From Nigrospora sphaerica (lineage: Eukaryota; Ascomycota; Sordariomycetes; Amphisphaeriales; Apiosporaceae), in the NCBI GenBank assembly GCA_018287875.1, contig JAGVVL010000027.1, positions 806,001 to 870,000 on the forward strand: a stretch of DNA of 64,000 bases, written 5' to 3'. The translations under genes and the position numbers were made by a program. Below the pieces are notes generated by a model. It saw nothing but the letters and a program-made list of their open reading frames with translations, was not told the DNA's origin and did no database searches. Positions within the stretch are counted from its first letter, which is position 1; each line of letters opens with the position of its first letter. Below, in pieces: positions 10,945 to 21,940 of the stretch.

Positions 10945-11705
10945 CTACCGGTGGGGGCATATGTCTTCATAGTACTTTGTCAGCTTCACGAAGAGCTGGA
11001 ACTTTTCGGGCTGTGTACCAGCCGTTGCCAGTATTCGTTTAGGGTTTCCGGTTCGGGCTCGGACTTCGGCCACCGGGCCTGATGCCTGCGCGTTTTCCGG
11101 CAGAAGACTAGATGTTCCGGTGTTCGCAGCATGCGGCATGCGCATCAATCGTTTTGGCGGTGTCGGAAATTCCTATGGTACCAGTCGAAGTCTCCATGTC
11201 CTGATCGGAGCGCGGGGAGATTATGAAGTGTCTGCCTAGGGAGGTCCAGCTCTATTGGAGCCTTGAGAGTAGCATCGGTGAACCCAAGTTCTCGGCAACG
11301 CTTGCACCCTTAAGAGGCTTCCTCCCACCATGCAGCAAACTGTTTCTCGATAATTGTTTTCTGAAGTCGCTTTATACCTGCATACGTAGCCTAGGCTGTG
11401 TGATCTGCTGGGAGCGCAGCCCCTTCCTTCGCCAGCCTGTCGGCCTCTTCGTTCCCTTGGATGCCCTCGTGGCCAGGTACCCATCGGACGTGGACGTCGG
11501 CTATAGTCGCTAGTCCTTGGAAGCTGAGGAAGGCCTCTTGTGAGCTTTTCGGCGCATTTTCCATGAGACCTTGGATTTCAGACGTATTTTCTAGGCAGAT
11601 GTGGATTGCCGCGCCTGGGTTAACTCGGTGGGATCGGCGTAGACCGTGCCACGCTCCCACGACCTCTCCGTCGAAGACCTCCGCAAGGCTTAGTCGGCCC
11701 TGCAT
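10945..11705 (-). mobile_element. 5'-truncated Tad1-type LINE, 3' end (RNase H and C-terminus)
   Basis: Read on the minus strand, the piece begins within a retrotransposon RNase H domain (LAEVFDGEVVGAWHGLR, then IHICLENTSEIQGLM and VRWVPGHEGIQGNEEADRL). It continues through the WW and IELDLPR-type region of Tad1-like ORF2 proteins, in several shifted frames, and ends with KFQLFVKLTKYYEDICPHR and a stop at 10945. The abrupt start at about 11705 inside RNase H is typical of 5'-truncated LINE insertions. Frames are broken at least twice (near 11390 and 11160), so it is an old copy. It abuts an amine-oxidase fragment on the opposite strand. Confidence 0.75.
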
Positions 11706-12210
11706 CACACTACGTGAGCCGGCTAAGGCCAAGTACGCCGCCTTCCGCGTCGGTGAGGCTCCGCGGCCTGACCGCCGTGTGTTTTCCATCGCCGTCGAGA
11801 GGGGCACGAGGCACGTGGTCGAAGTCATAGCGAACCTCACTAAAGGTACCGTCAAGGAATGGAAGCCCGTCAAGGATGTCGGCCATACCCTCAACCTAGA
11901 GGACCTCGATGTCTGTGAGAGACTTTGCCGCGCAGATCTGCGCGTCATCGAGGTGTGCCGTGAAATCGGCATTAACGTCATCTCCCAGGTTTATTTCGAC
12001 GCCTGGGCCATTGGCTACAACGATCCATGGGGCTTCGAGCGCCGCTTACAGCAGGGCCTAGCGTATTACCGTGCTTCTGAGTTCGATAACCAATACGCCC
12101 AATCTCTTGACTTTACCGTTATCCTTGACACGGAAAAGGAGGAGATCCTCGCCATTGACGTGCGCCGCGTGAACGGAGAGCGCACCGCCATGCCCCGGGA
12201 GCAGCATAAC
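11706..12210 (+). pseudogene. copper amine oxidase (primary amine oxidase) internal fragment
   Basis: About 170 codons of the N2/N3 domains of a peroxisomal-type copper amine oxidase. Recognisable segments are ITLREPAKAKYAAF, TLNLEDLDVCERLCRADLRV, QVYFDAWAIGYNDPWGFERR and LDTEKEEILAIDVRRVNGER. The catalytic domain with the topaquinone Tyr and copper ligands is missing. The left edge meets the truncated LINE and the right edge ends exactly where the foldback element begins (12211). No stop codon occurs inside the fragment. Intact enzymes oxidise primary amines to aldehydes. Confidence 0.8.
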
Positions 12211-12462
12211 TGTCACGGCCCCGTACCGGGACTTGACCACGTGACCTGCACCATCACTTAGGCAGCGGTTCAGTACCGCCCCACAATCGGAAAAGCCTTC
12301 CTTCCTGGTGCAACAAATTGTGGCGGCCCAATGGTATTGTCTCTATGGTAGGTTTGTTGTTGCACAAGGAGGGAAGGGTTTTCCGGTTGTGGGGCGGTAC
12401 TGGACCGCTGCCTAAGTGATGGTACAGGTCACGTGGTCAAGTCCCGGTACGGGGCCGTGACA
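12211..12462. mobile_element. foldback MITE with long terminal inverted repeats
   Basis: A 252-bp element whose two ends are inverted copies of each other over about 105 bp. The left end starts TGTCACGGCCCCGTACCGGG and the right end is its reverse complement. About seven mismatches separate the arms and most are C/T differences. It has no coding capacity. Flanks CATAAC and ATAAG do not form a clear target duplication, because other repeats adjoin it on the right. Superfamily not assigned. Confidence 0.75.
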
Positions 12463-12471
12463 ATAAGTACC

Positions 12472-12824
12472 TTGTCGCGCTGTGAAGGCATTCCCAAGGT
12501 CGACAACCTGTTAGTGGGGTCACGTGAGAAGCTCCACAGGAATCTTGGCAAGCTTCGGTATATAGTCCGCCATGTCTGGCATCTTTCCTTGCGTTAGTTT
12601 TCCTTTAATGAAGAACCTTGAAGTCCGTTTCTATCTTGCCAGTGCCGCTGTGGTGCGACATCCTTCGTGCTAAGGTCGAGGTTCTGTATCACGCGGAGCC
12701 ACAACTGCACCCCCTGGGCGTTCTCTTTCAGCTGGTCGCTTCCCATGCTCAGAGCGCGCAACGGCCGTAGGCCTGGTGTCGCGAGACGTAGGTGTGATCC
12801 GAAGGCAATGCTGTCAGCAAGCAC
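12472..12824 (-). mobile_element. Copia-family fragment related to the element at 37.6 kb
   Basis: From the terminal TGTCGCG at 12472 the sequence closely parallels 37641-37830: the shared block includes AAGGTCGACAACCTGTTAGT, the TATATAGT segment and CTTTCCTTG. About 190 bases align, then the two diverge. It is a terminal fragment of the same retroelement family, in the same orientation, with no intact frame. Confidence 0.7.
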
Positions 12825-13229
12825 TCAGTCAATTGAAGGTATCTAAACTTGGGGAAGAGAGAGAAAGGAAGACTAACTATCCTGGTCCACCAGGTAGTAG
12901 TAGGCCCACTCTCGCACGAACAACCCTTCCGTAGGTCCGATAAGATAAGGCCAGATGTGCGCCATCATAGGCGCCCATTACCGAAGTATAGCCATTAGGC
13001 ACAACAGCAGGCGTGAGGATGACAGGATGGCTCCGCTGAAAGCTAGCAGACACCAGGTGAATCAATCGACTAACCACAACCCGCTAAGACGCAGGCAAAG
13101 CGCCATATCAGCAAGGCGATGCCAAGAGCGAAGCCCGCTATTGCCTGAACGATTCTATCCTTCTTCAAGCCGTTGTGCCGAATCTGACCCCGGACCGTCT
13201 CTCACCCCTCTCGACTGCTCTGACCCGTG
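12825..13229. other. upstream region of the NLR gene
   Basis: About 400 bp between transposon debris and the HET-NB-ARC-TPR start. No motif is clear enough to call; it presumably includes that gene's promoter. Confidence 0.4.
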
Positions 13230-16200
13230 ATGCATCTCTTGCAGCTAGAACACGGCGGACGCCTGAGCCTGACCAAGGACTGGGTCGACAACATCCCCCC
13301 TTATGCAATTCTGTCGCACACGTGGGGCGACGATGACCAGGAGGTCACCTTCCAGGAGGTTCAGCGGCACATTGGTCAGCACAAGGCGGGGTATCGAAAG
13401 CTCACGTTCTGCGGCGAGCAGGCTGCCTCGGATGGCCTGCAGCACTTTTGGGTTGACACATGTTGCATCGATAAGCCTAACTACACGGAGCTTTCTGAAG
13501 CGATTAACTCGATGTTTCGCTGGTACCAGAACGCGGCCCAATGTTACGTTTATCTAACCGATGTCTCGGCATATGCCGGAAGCGGGGTGGAGAAGCCGCC
13601 CGACGCATCGTGGACTGCAGCCTTCCGGAAAAGTCGGTGGTTTTCGCGCGGCTGGACGCTCCAGGAATTGCTTGCTCCCAAATCTGTCATCTTCTTCTCG
13701 GTGGAAGGCCGACGCTTAGGCGACAAGACGTCACTGGAGGGTCTCCTGCAGGAAATCACGGGGATCTCAATCGATGCCCTTCGAGGGCAACCGCTGGGCC
13801 AGTTCAACGTGCACGAGCGATTCTCTTGGGTGAGGAGCCGTGCGACGAAGCGTCCCGAAGATCGAGCGTACTCGCTGCTAGGGATCTTCGACATTTACTT
13901 ACCCTTGATTTACGGCGAAGGGGAGGAAAATGCATTCATTCGATTACGTGGAGAAATTCAGAAGCGTTCACAAGGCACTGCTAGAACCATCCCAGGTTAG
14001 TCTAGCTACTAAGCGACGTCGCGACCTCTAATGTTTTTCGATAGATAACTGCGACACCCATTTCATCGTACCATTTGGACAGAATGAAAACTTTGTTGGC
14101 CGTGAGTCTATTCTACGGCAGCTTATCGGGAGACTGCCCCCAACCGCGTATCCCAATATGTGCCAACGGACCATCGTCGAGGGTCTCGGTGGCATTGGGA
14201 AGACGCAGGTCGCCATTGAGGCGGCCTACAGGGTCCACGACTCACACCCCGACTGTTCCGTCTTCTGGGTCCCGGCCGTGGATATGGTCATGTTCGAGAA
14301 CGCCTACCGCAACATTGGCCGAGCCCTCGGGGTGAGAGGAATTACGGATAACGAAGCCGACGTGAAGGCCCTCGTGAAAGCCGCCCTCAGTCGAGACGAT
14401 GCGGGACAGTGGCTCCTCATTATTGATAACGTTGATGATTTACGGCTCCTCGCCGACGGTCAGCTGAAGCCCTACCTACCTTCAAGCCGGAAGGGCTCCA
14501 TTCTCTTCACCACCCGAAATCATCAAGTGGCGGCCCAATTAGAGGCACGAAAAGGCTTGTTTCAATTAGGTCAACTGGACAATTCGGAATCCGCTTCCCT
14601 GCTGCACCAGGGTCTCCAGCTAAGCCAGATAGGTGACCCGCGGAGCACGACGGACCTATTGGACTACCTTGTCTATCTGCCGTTAGCCATCCGACAGGCA
14701 TCGGCATACATGGCGTCGAATTCGCAGACAACAGTGGCACGCTACCTAGGCTACTGCACATCTGGCGACCAGACCATGATCAAGATGCTTAGCCGGGACT
14801 TTAACGACCAAGACCGGTACGAAGCGATCCGGAACCCGGTGGCCACGACATGGCTCATTTCTTTTGAACAAGTCGCCCGGGATGATCCACTCGCCGCGGG
14901 CTATCTTCGGTTGATCTGCTACTTTGAGGAAAAAGACATCCCTATCTCTTTGCTCCCGGCTGGCGAAGATAAGATGGAGAGGGATGAAGCCCTCAGCACG
15001 TTAAAGGCGTATGCATTCATCATCGATCGGGACACGCCAGATCGGTTCGACATCCATCGGCTTATACGCCTCACGATGCGGAACTGGCTTCGTACTCGCG
15101 GAGAGCACAGACGGCAGGTTACAGACGTGATACGGCAGCTCTCGAAGGTGTTTCCGTGGCCGATACACGAGAGCCGAGACGTATGGACGTCATATCTGCC
15201 GCATGCACAATCGGCGCTCGGGTTCCGGGGCGAATGCATAGAAATCGAGGCGTTAGGATCGTTACAACACAGCATTGCCGAGGGATACGACTTGCTTGGC
15301 AAGTATGCGGAGGCGGAGGAGATGAATCGGGCGACGCTGGTACTGAGGGAGAGGGTGTTGGGCCGTGAGAACCCGGATACGCTCGACAGCATGAACAACC
15401 TGGCCAACGCGCTCAACAGCCAAGGGAAGTACGAGGCGGCTGAGGAGATGCATCGGACAACCCTGGAATTGAGGGAGAGGGTGCTGGGCCGTGAGAACTT
15501 GTACACACTCACCAGCATGAACAACCTGGCCAGCGTGCTCGCCAATCAAGGGAATTACGAAGCGGCGGAGGAGATGCATCTGGCGACACTGGCACTGAGA
15601 GAGAGGTCACTGGGCCGTGATAACCCGTCCACACTCGACAGCATGAACAACCTAGCCCTCGTGCTCAACAGCCAAGGGAAGTACGAGGCGGCGGAGAAGA
15701 TGCATCGGGCGACCCTGGAATTGAGGAAGACGGTGCTGGGCCGTGAGAACACAACCACTCTCGTCAGCATGAACAACCTAGCCCTCGTGCTCAACAGTCA
15801 GGGGAAGTACGAGGCGGCGGAGAAGATGCATCGGGCGACCCTAGAATTGAGGGAGAGGGTGCTGGGCCCTGAGAACCCGACGACACCCACCAGCATGAAC
15901 AACCTAGCCAACGTGCTCGCCAACCAAGGGAAGTACGAGGCGTCGGAGGAGATGCATCGGGCGACACTGGAACTGAAGGAGAGGGTGTTGGGCCGTGAGA
16001 ATCCAGCCACACTCAGCAGCATGAACAACCTGGCCAACGTGCTAAACAGCCAGGGGAAGTACAAGGCAGCAGAGGAGATGCATCGGGCGACCCTGGAATT
16101 GAGGGAGAGGGTGTTGGGCCGTGAGAACCCGGCCACGCTCACCAGCATGAACAACCTGGCCAGCGTGCTCGCCAACCAAGGGAAGTACGAGGCAGCGGAG

Positions 16201-17361
16201 GAGATGCTTCTTGCGACACTGGCACTGAAAGAGAGGGTGCTAGGCCATGAGAACCCGGTCACGCTCGACAGCATGTACAACCTAGCCGACGTGCTCAACA
16301 GTCAAGGGAAGTACGAGGCGTCAGAGAAGATGCATCGGGCGACCCTAGCACTGATGGAGAGGGTGCTAGGCCGTGAGAACCCGGCTACACTCGACATCAC
16401 GAACAACCTAGCCAACGTGCTTGACAGACAGGGGAAGTACAAGGCAGCGGAGGAGATGCATTGGGCGACACTGGCACTGAAGGAGAGGGTGCTGGGCCGT
16501 GAGAACCCGGCCACGCTCGACAGCATGAACAACCTAGCCCTCGTGCTCAACAGCCAGGGGAAATACGAGGCGTCGGAGAAGATGCATCGGGCGACCCTAG
16601 AATTGAGGGAGAGGGTGCTGGGTCCAAAGCATCCCGACATACTCGACAGCATGAACAACCTGGCAATTGTGCTTCTGCAACAGGGGAGGTACGCGGAGGC
16701 GGAGACGATGCAGCGGCAGACATTGGCATTGAGGGAGACGGCGCTTGGCTGCACGCACCCCTCCACACTCGACAGCATGAACAACCTGGCAGAAACACTT
16801 CGGCAACAGGGGAAGTGCGAAGAAGCAGAGATGATGCATCGGGAGGCACTGGGTCATAAAAAGATCGTGTTAGGTGGACAGCACCCATCAACACTCATTG
16901 GCCTGAACAATCTCGCACTCGTGCGTCAACGATTAGCGAAGTACAAGGAAGCCGAAAAGATGCATCGGCAGACAACTGAGTCGAAGAAGACGATGTTAGG
17001 CCGACATCACCCTTCCACGCTTACGAGCATGAACAACCTGGCGACCGTGCTTCACAGGCGGGGGCAGTATGACGAAGCAGAGCAAATTCATCTTCAGGTG
17101 CGCGAGTTATGCGAGGAAACACTAGGACGGCACCATCCTTTCACGCTCGGCAGCATGAACAACCTCGCGGAAGTCCTTTGTAGTCGGGGACGGTACGAGG
17201 ACGCGGAGCAGCTCCACCAGCAGACGCTGGCGCTGTACGAGTTAGCATTGGGACGAGAGCACCCCGCCACGCGCAAAAGCAGTCACAACCTGGCAAGCAT
17301 TTTGGACAGGCGGCAGAGAAGCGAAGAATCGACGCGGTCAAGGAATGACAATGATGTATAG
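13230..17361 (+). CDS. HET-NB-ARC-TPR NOD-like receptor (incompatibility type)
   Basis: Two exons, 13230-13995 and 14045-17361, joined in frame across a 49-bp GT-AG intron; 1360 residues. N-terminal HET domain (about 1-255) has YAILSHTWGDDDQEVTF, WVDTCCIDK and RGWTLQELLAP. It is followed by an NB-ARC NTPase with P-loop GLGGIGKTQ and Walker B LLIIDNVDD, and an MHD-like region (FDIHRLIRLTMRNW). A TPR sensor array of sixteen 42-residue kinesin-light-chain-type repeats closes the protein. HET domains trigger cell death in non-self recognition; NB-ARC-TPR proteins sense ligands and oligomerise. ATG 13230 follows an in-frame GTG and gives the usual HET start. No stop or frameshift, so it appears intact. 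Confidence 0.85.
15301..17316 (+). repeat. sixteen 126-bp (42-aa) TPR repeats, first eleven near-identical
   Basis: Each unit follows the pattern (K/R)Y.AAEEMHRATL.LRERVLGRENP.TL.SMNNLA plus a short linker. Units 1-11 are strongly alike at DNA and protein level and units 12-16 are diverged. Near-identity among neighbouring units points to recent duplication or gene conversion. Confidence 0.9.
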
Positions 17362-18337
17362 GTTTATGACAGCATGAGCATGGAATGATGGATGATCCGA
17401 GCACACATCCGCCCGTTGCGCAGTGGAGGTCGCTTCCGTCCTAGCTCGTTGGGAACACACGGGTGTGCGTTTTGGGCACTATAGGTGGGTCGACGCCAAA
17501 ATCGCCATTTTCTGAGCCTGTTGAAATAGTGTAACATATCGCTTCCGAGATGTCCTATAGGATGCTAATGAGGACCGCCAACAGTGGACTACGTAGAAGT
17601 ATCTGAGATAGAACGTATGACGCATCAAGCGTTTCTATGGCCAGATTCGCACTGCGCCTCGGCTACGATATGCTACAATAGCTAACACGACTACGTTTTA
17701 TAAAACGACCCTAACAAGGTCTACAGGTTCCTTGACCTCCTCATCTTATTAATCTGTTCCGACACTTCACCGAAGCTACCCCCGAGCCCGGGGTCTCCGA
17801 GATCATACCCACAAGCGACCGCCAGAACGAAGACGCAACAAATGCGCCGGACGAACACACGTCGCCGTCGCGGGGAGGCGATGGGCAGCGAAGGCCGACC
17901 CTAAGCGGCCAGCCACACACGCACACCTACGAAGCTTGCATTTGCGTCGCACGGCACACAAAGAAAAGGGTCACGGGCCTTAGGCCCCTAGGTGAGTATG
18001 TACGACGTTAATGGTTTTACGTTCTCTGATTTTGCATAAAAGAAGTCGATCATCTTTTATGCATCCGTGTTCTTCCCTAGGAGGGCACGCTAACATAGGC
18101 CGGGCAGGCGCATACACTAAGAATCTCCCGCACATCCCAGTTCCTAATCAGGAAGGTCCATAACTGCTTCTCGATATCTTCCGAGGACAGGGATAGGAAT
18201 ACCCACAAGCCCCCACAAGGATGGTGGAGTGTGTGTATCTGTCTCACTATATAGCTCCGTCTCTCGTTTGCCTCTGACCTGGACCACCCACGCCATACCT
18301 GCATGAAAACACCAAAACTCGGATCCCGAGCCCGGCC
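17362..18337. other. intergenic, no gene recognised
   Basis: About 1 kb between the TPR receptor and the NACHT gene. Parts at 17500-17760 and 18000-18060 are AT-rich. No effector domain (SesA, HeLo-like, lipase) that could belong to the NACHT protein was found here. Confidence 0.45.
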
Positions 18338-20535
18338 ATGCACCAGCAGTCCCTCTTGCTCGCCTCACCCTCGGATGGGTCCATCTCCACCGACCAGGCC
18401 ATCGGGCAACGCATCGTCTCGAGCCTCAACTTCGACAGTCGTCCCGTGCGCCAAGAGTCTGTACCACAGGCCCACAAGGAAACCTTTAAATGGGCTTTCG
18501 ATTCGCATTTGTCCGACTGGCTCCGTGCCGGCGACGGCACCTTCTGGATTGCCGGCAAGCCAGGCTCGGGCAAGAGTACTTTCATGAAGTTCATCGTAAA
18601 CCAACCCCAGACGCGCCATCTTCTGGCTACCTGGGCCGCCCCCACTTCCATCCTCGCTACCGCAAGCCACTTTTTCTGGATTAACGGCACGCCTATTCAA
18701 AAGTCGTGGCAGGGCTTGCTCCAGTCGCTGCTGTTTGACGTCTGCCGCCAACTCGCGGCGCTAGTTCTGCCCATCGTCAGCCCGGCGCGGTGGGCTGCCG
18801 CTCAAAGGGGCGAATGGCAAGTCGCCACGGAGCCTTGGTCCCTCACGGAGCTGACAAATGGCTTTCGGCGCCTCGCGAGCGCCCACGCAACCCCGGTGCG
18901 CCTCTGCTTTTTCATCGACGGCCTCGACGAGTACGATAGCGACCATGGCGAGCTGTGTCGGGTCCTCAGAGATATGGCACGGTCGCCACATATTAAGCTG
19001 TGTGTGTCGAGCCGCCCCTGGGATGTCTTTAAATACCACTTTGGAGAAGAAACGAAGCAGAGACTCGACATACATGATCTTACCAGTCGAGACATTCAAA
19101 ACTTTGTGGCAAGTCAACTCCGTGCGCATCCGCGGTGGAAGGGTACCGCCTCGGACGGCAACCCTGATGATGAGACGCGACTTATTAAACGCATCGCCGC
19201 CCAGGCCGACGGGGTTTTTATCTGGGCCTTTTAGTCATCAGGTCCCTCAGTAACTATCTCTCCGATGGCGACAAAGTCCGCGACTTGAGAGCACGCCTCA
19301 GCGAGCTACCGGCAGACCTCGAGGCCCTGTTCAAGCACACGTTGGAGAAAGTTCGCGGGGACGCGCGAGCGCAGATGGCGGGTATTCTCCAGACAGCCGC
19401 CCACGCGTCGGAGCCTCTTCATGTCGACATCTATTGGCACATCGAGAGGGAGCTCGTTCAGCCGGGCCATGCACTCGACTGTCCTCTCGAAGCGGCCTCG
19501 CCCGAAGACATCAAGGCCCGGAGGGAAGAAACGGTACGGAGCGTCGCGGAGAAGACCAACGACCTCTTGAAACTGGTCGATAACCGCTTCGAGTTCCTCC
19601 ACCGCACCGTCCGAGACTTTGTCTTTAGCAAGGACATGACCGATACCCTGCATCGCGACCTGCCCGAGGACCACGACGGGTTCCGTCTTATCGCCACGGC
19701 CTATCTCGGCTTTCTCAAAACTACTAAGATGGATCACTACCTCGTCGCGGGCATCATGCGTGTGGGGCCGGGTCAAAACAGCGGCCCGTTCATTTCTCAT
19801 CTCAATCGTGCCCTCATCTACGCCGCAGTAGCAGCGAACTCGGGCAAGTCTAACCGGCAAATTCCCCCCCTGTTGGAAAACTACGACCGGTCAGTCGAGA
19901 AGATGATCAGCACGGGACACGTGACCGTCCGAGATCCTCGCGACTGTGACGCCAGGCTCCCGTTTCGCGAGGAGCTGCTGCGGCACGATCTTGTCCCGTT
20001 TGTCTCCGCCAGGCTTAAGCAGGACCACCGTTTCTTCCAACTGTTTGACAAGCAGCCCCTTTTCCCGGCGCTCACGGCCATGTCACTGAGCAGCGGCGAA
20101 AGCCCGGCTCCAGTGCTGGGGATGCTCCGCCTGATCCTCGACCGAGGGCACGACCCCAACGCCGTCCCCCTGTCGACTAGCCCGTCGGCGGATAGTGCAT
20201 CGCCCTGGGTCGCCTTTTCCCGCAGCGTTATGGCCGCCTTCAACATACTGTCTGGACCATGCATGTTTCCCGCGACCAGATGGAATGAAACCTTGGATAA
20301 CGGCATTTTCGGCCTCCTCCTTTCCCACGGCGCCCACCCAAACGCGCTGCTACTACCGGGGCGCTCTGGTTCGCATACCGTCTTCTCCCATTTTCTGCAG
20401 ATCGCGCTGTCCAAATTTCTTGGCACTGAGTGCTTCAAGGGCTACCTCGAGGCTCTGGACGCATTCATACAGGCTGGTGCCAGCCTGGGTATTCCTAAGG
20501 CTCTGCCGGGGGCCGAAGAGGCATCGGAAACCTAG
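18338..20535 (+). pseudogene. NACHT NTPase (NLR-type) gene with a single-base frameshift
   Basis: NACHT-family STAND NTPase. The first part (18338-19231) holds Walker A GKPGSGKST, Walker B FFIDGLDEYD and VSSRPW sensor segments, ending at GVFIWAF. There TAG (19232-19234) appears because the T run in GCCTTTTAGTC is one base short of restoring the frame. The second frame continues directly with LVIRSLSNYL, RLSELPADLEALFKHTL and a helical C-terminal region with ankyrin-like segments (LLSHGAHPNA) to 20535. The N-terminal effector domain usual in the family is absent; the protein starts about 60 residues before the P-loop. Homopolymer shortening could be a real mutation or a sequencing error. Confidence 0.75.
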
Positions 20536-21108
20536 CCAGAAACCAACCGCGCCAGACGATTCTCGCATCTTTCTGTGGCGAGTTGAAAACTTTGACCGTG
20601 CCGCTGACGGGCGATCCGCAAAGAGCCGAGTTCGTGGCGTCCGTGGTGCAGAGGCTTGTATCTTATTGCGTGGGCCAGCATGAAAGCTTGTCTTTGCTGC
20701 GCGGCGCCGTCTCTGCAGGCCTTGTCGGTCCTCCGGCGCAGGGCGTCTTGAGCCTTATTGGCATGCTGGATAAGAACAGCGAAGGCCTGGGGACGAGAAC
20801 GGGAATGAAAAGAAACAGGATTAGCGACGGGGGCATGACAAGTGGGCGTGAGAAACAGGTCAAATATGCGCAGTAATTGTTGGAATCGTTCTGGCCACGG
20901 TGACGGTCACTATCGTGTGTATTGAAGTAGTCTCCACCCTTCTCTGGTTCTGTCCTTCTCTTTTCTCTCCAATAGATCTCTTCACCTTGAACCTCGTCAC
21001 CTTCATTATACAGTAATATAGTTAATAAAATCTCTGAGGGTGGCTCGTGTGTTTCGCACATGAACCGCAGAAAAGCGGCTTTAGCGTCATGTCATCAACC
21101 AGAGTGAG
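20536..21108. other. intergenic / possible decayed tail of the NACHT gene
   Basis: An open frame of 97 codons at 20583-20876 (plus) follows the NACHT stop but resembles nothing I know. The region to 21108 is AT-rich before the end of the UstYa-like gene. Confidence 0.35.
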
Positions 21109-21940
21109 TCACTCGGGTGTCCCAGGGAGCCAATTCCACAATTTCCTCCGGGACCTCGGCCCAGAACCTCTCCCAACCGTGCGGTACATTGACAACGCTG
21201 TTTTCTCCTTCCAATCTAACACAGCGTCAAAGTTACGACACTTGCGATCGACGGCGAAATTGGCGAAGGGACCAGCCACACCCGACACCTTGTTATAGGT
21301 GACGACTTCCACGTCAGCGTGGCACATAAGTGCCTGCAGAAAGATTTACTGGCAGTGCAGCAGATGGTCATCGAAGGGAAAGGGATGGCCGACGAAAGAG
21401 GCCCGAATAGCGCTGATGTTGTAGTACGAAGGGAAGGCCACCCGCCGCAAGTTATCCAGACAGTGCGCCTGGTGGAAGAAGTCCACCATGCCCATGTATT
21501 CGCGCAGGCCGGACCCGTCCCGGGGCCACGACCACAGTGTCTTGGGATCCCTTTCCATCTTGACAACCTCTTCATACGTGAGCCTGAAGGCGTGCGTGTC
21601 AGAGATGCGGGCCCACGCCTCGTCGACCTCGGGGCTCGGAGCCCGTTGGTAAATGGAAGGGCTAAGCCCGAGGGGCCAGAAGGTGTTGTTGAAGTGCTGA
21701 TCCGAAGTAATGACATCCAGGCGATCGTACAATGGTGCTTCTAGCGATTAGTTTCCGAACTACTCCTGCTGCCATATTTCATCGCCAGCACTTACAATAG
21801 GTGCTCAGCGCCTTCTCACTGCAGTCGCAAACCGCATTCGCAGCCCAGAGGTGCCAAGCGAAGGCGACAAGAAGTAGTAGGAAGACTATGTTGATGAATG
21901 TGAGGATGCAACCTTGACGCAGCATTTGCCACTTCGACAT
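21109..21940 (-). pseudogene. UstYa-like oxidase (DUF3328) with one in-frame TAA
   Basis: UstYa-family membrane oxidases cyclise or hydroxylate peptides in fungal RiPP and NRPS pathways. Exon 1 (21796-21940) encodes a cytosolic start and one membrane segment (ILTFINIVFLLLLVAFAWHL). Intron 21738-21795 has donor GTAAGT and splices in frame. Exon 2 (21109-21737) has SPSIYQRAPSPEVDEAW and both His-Cys motifs, HQAHC and HLLHC, the HxxHC pair typical of the family, then ALMCHADVEVV and RNFDAVLDW. TAA at 21346-21348, just after the second motif, interrupts the frame; homology resumes at once on the other side in the same frame. CAA to TAA would explain it. The gene is either recently inactivated or misread at one base. 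Confidence 0.75.

Noticed and set aside
12211..12462. Solo LTR starting TGTCACGG and ending CCGTGACA
   Set aside because: The inverted similarity extends about 105 bp from each end, which fits a foldback element and not an LTR.
15262..16894. Several minus-strand frames across the TPR repeats
   Set aside because: Periodic shadows of the 126-bp repeats.
19229..19234. Programmed -1 frameshift in the NACHT gene
   Set aside because: GCCTTTTAG is not a proper slippery heptamer, and a one-base loss in a T run is simpler.
21332..21348. 16-base intron removing the TAA in the UstYa-like gene
   Set aside because: Far too short to splice, and it would delete residues conserved between HxxHC and LMC.
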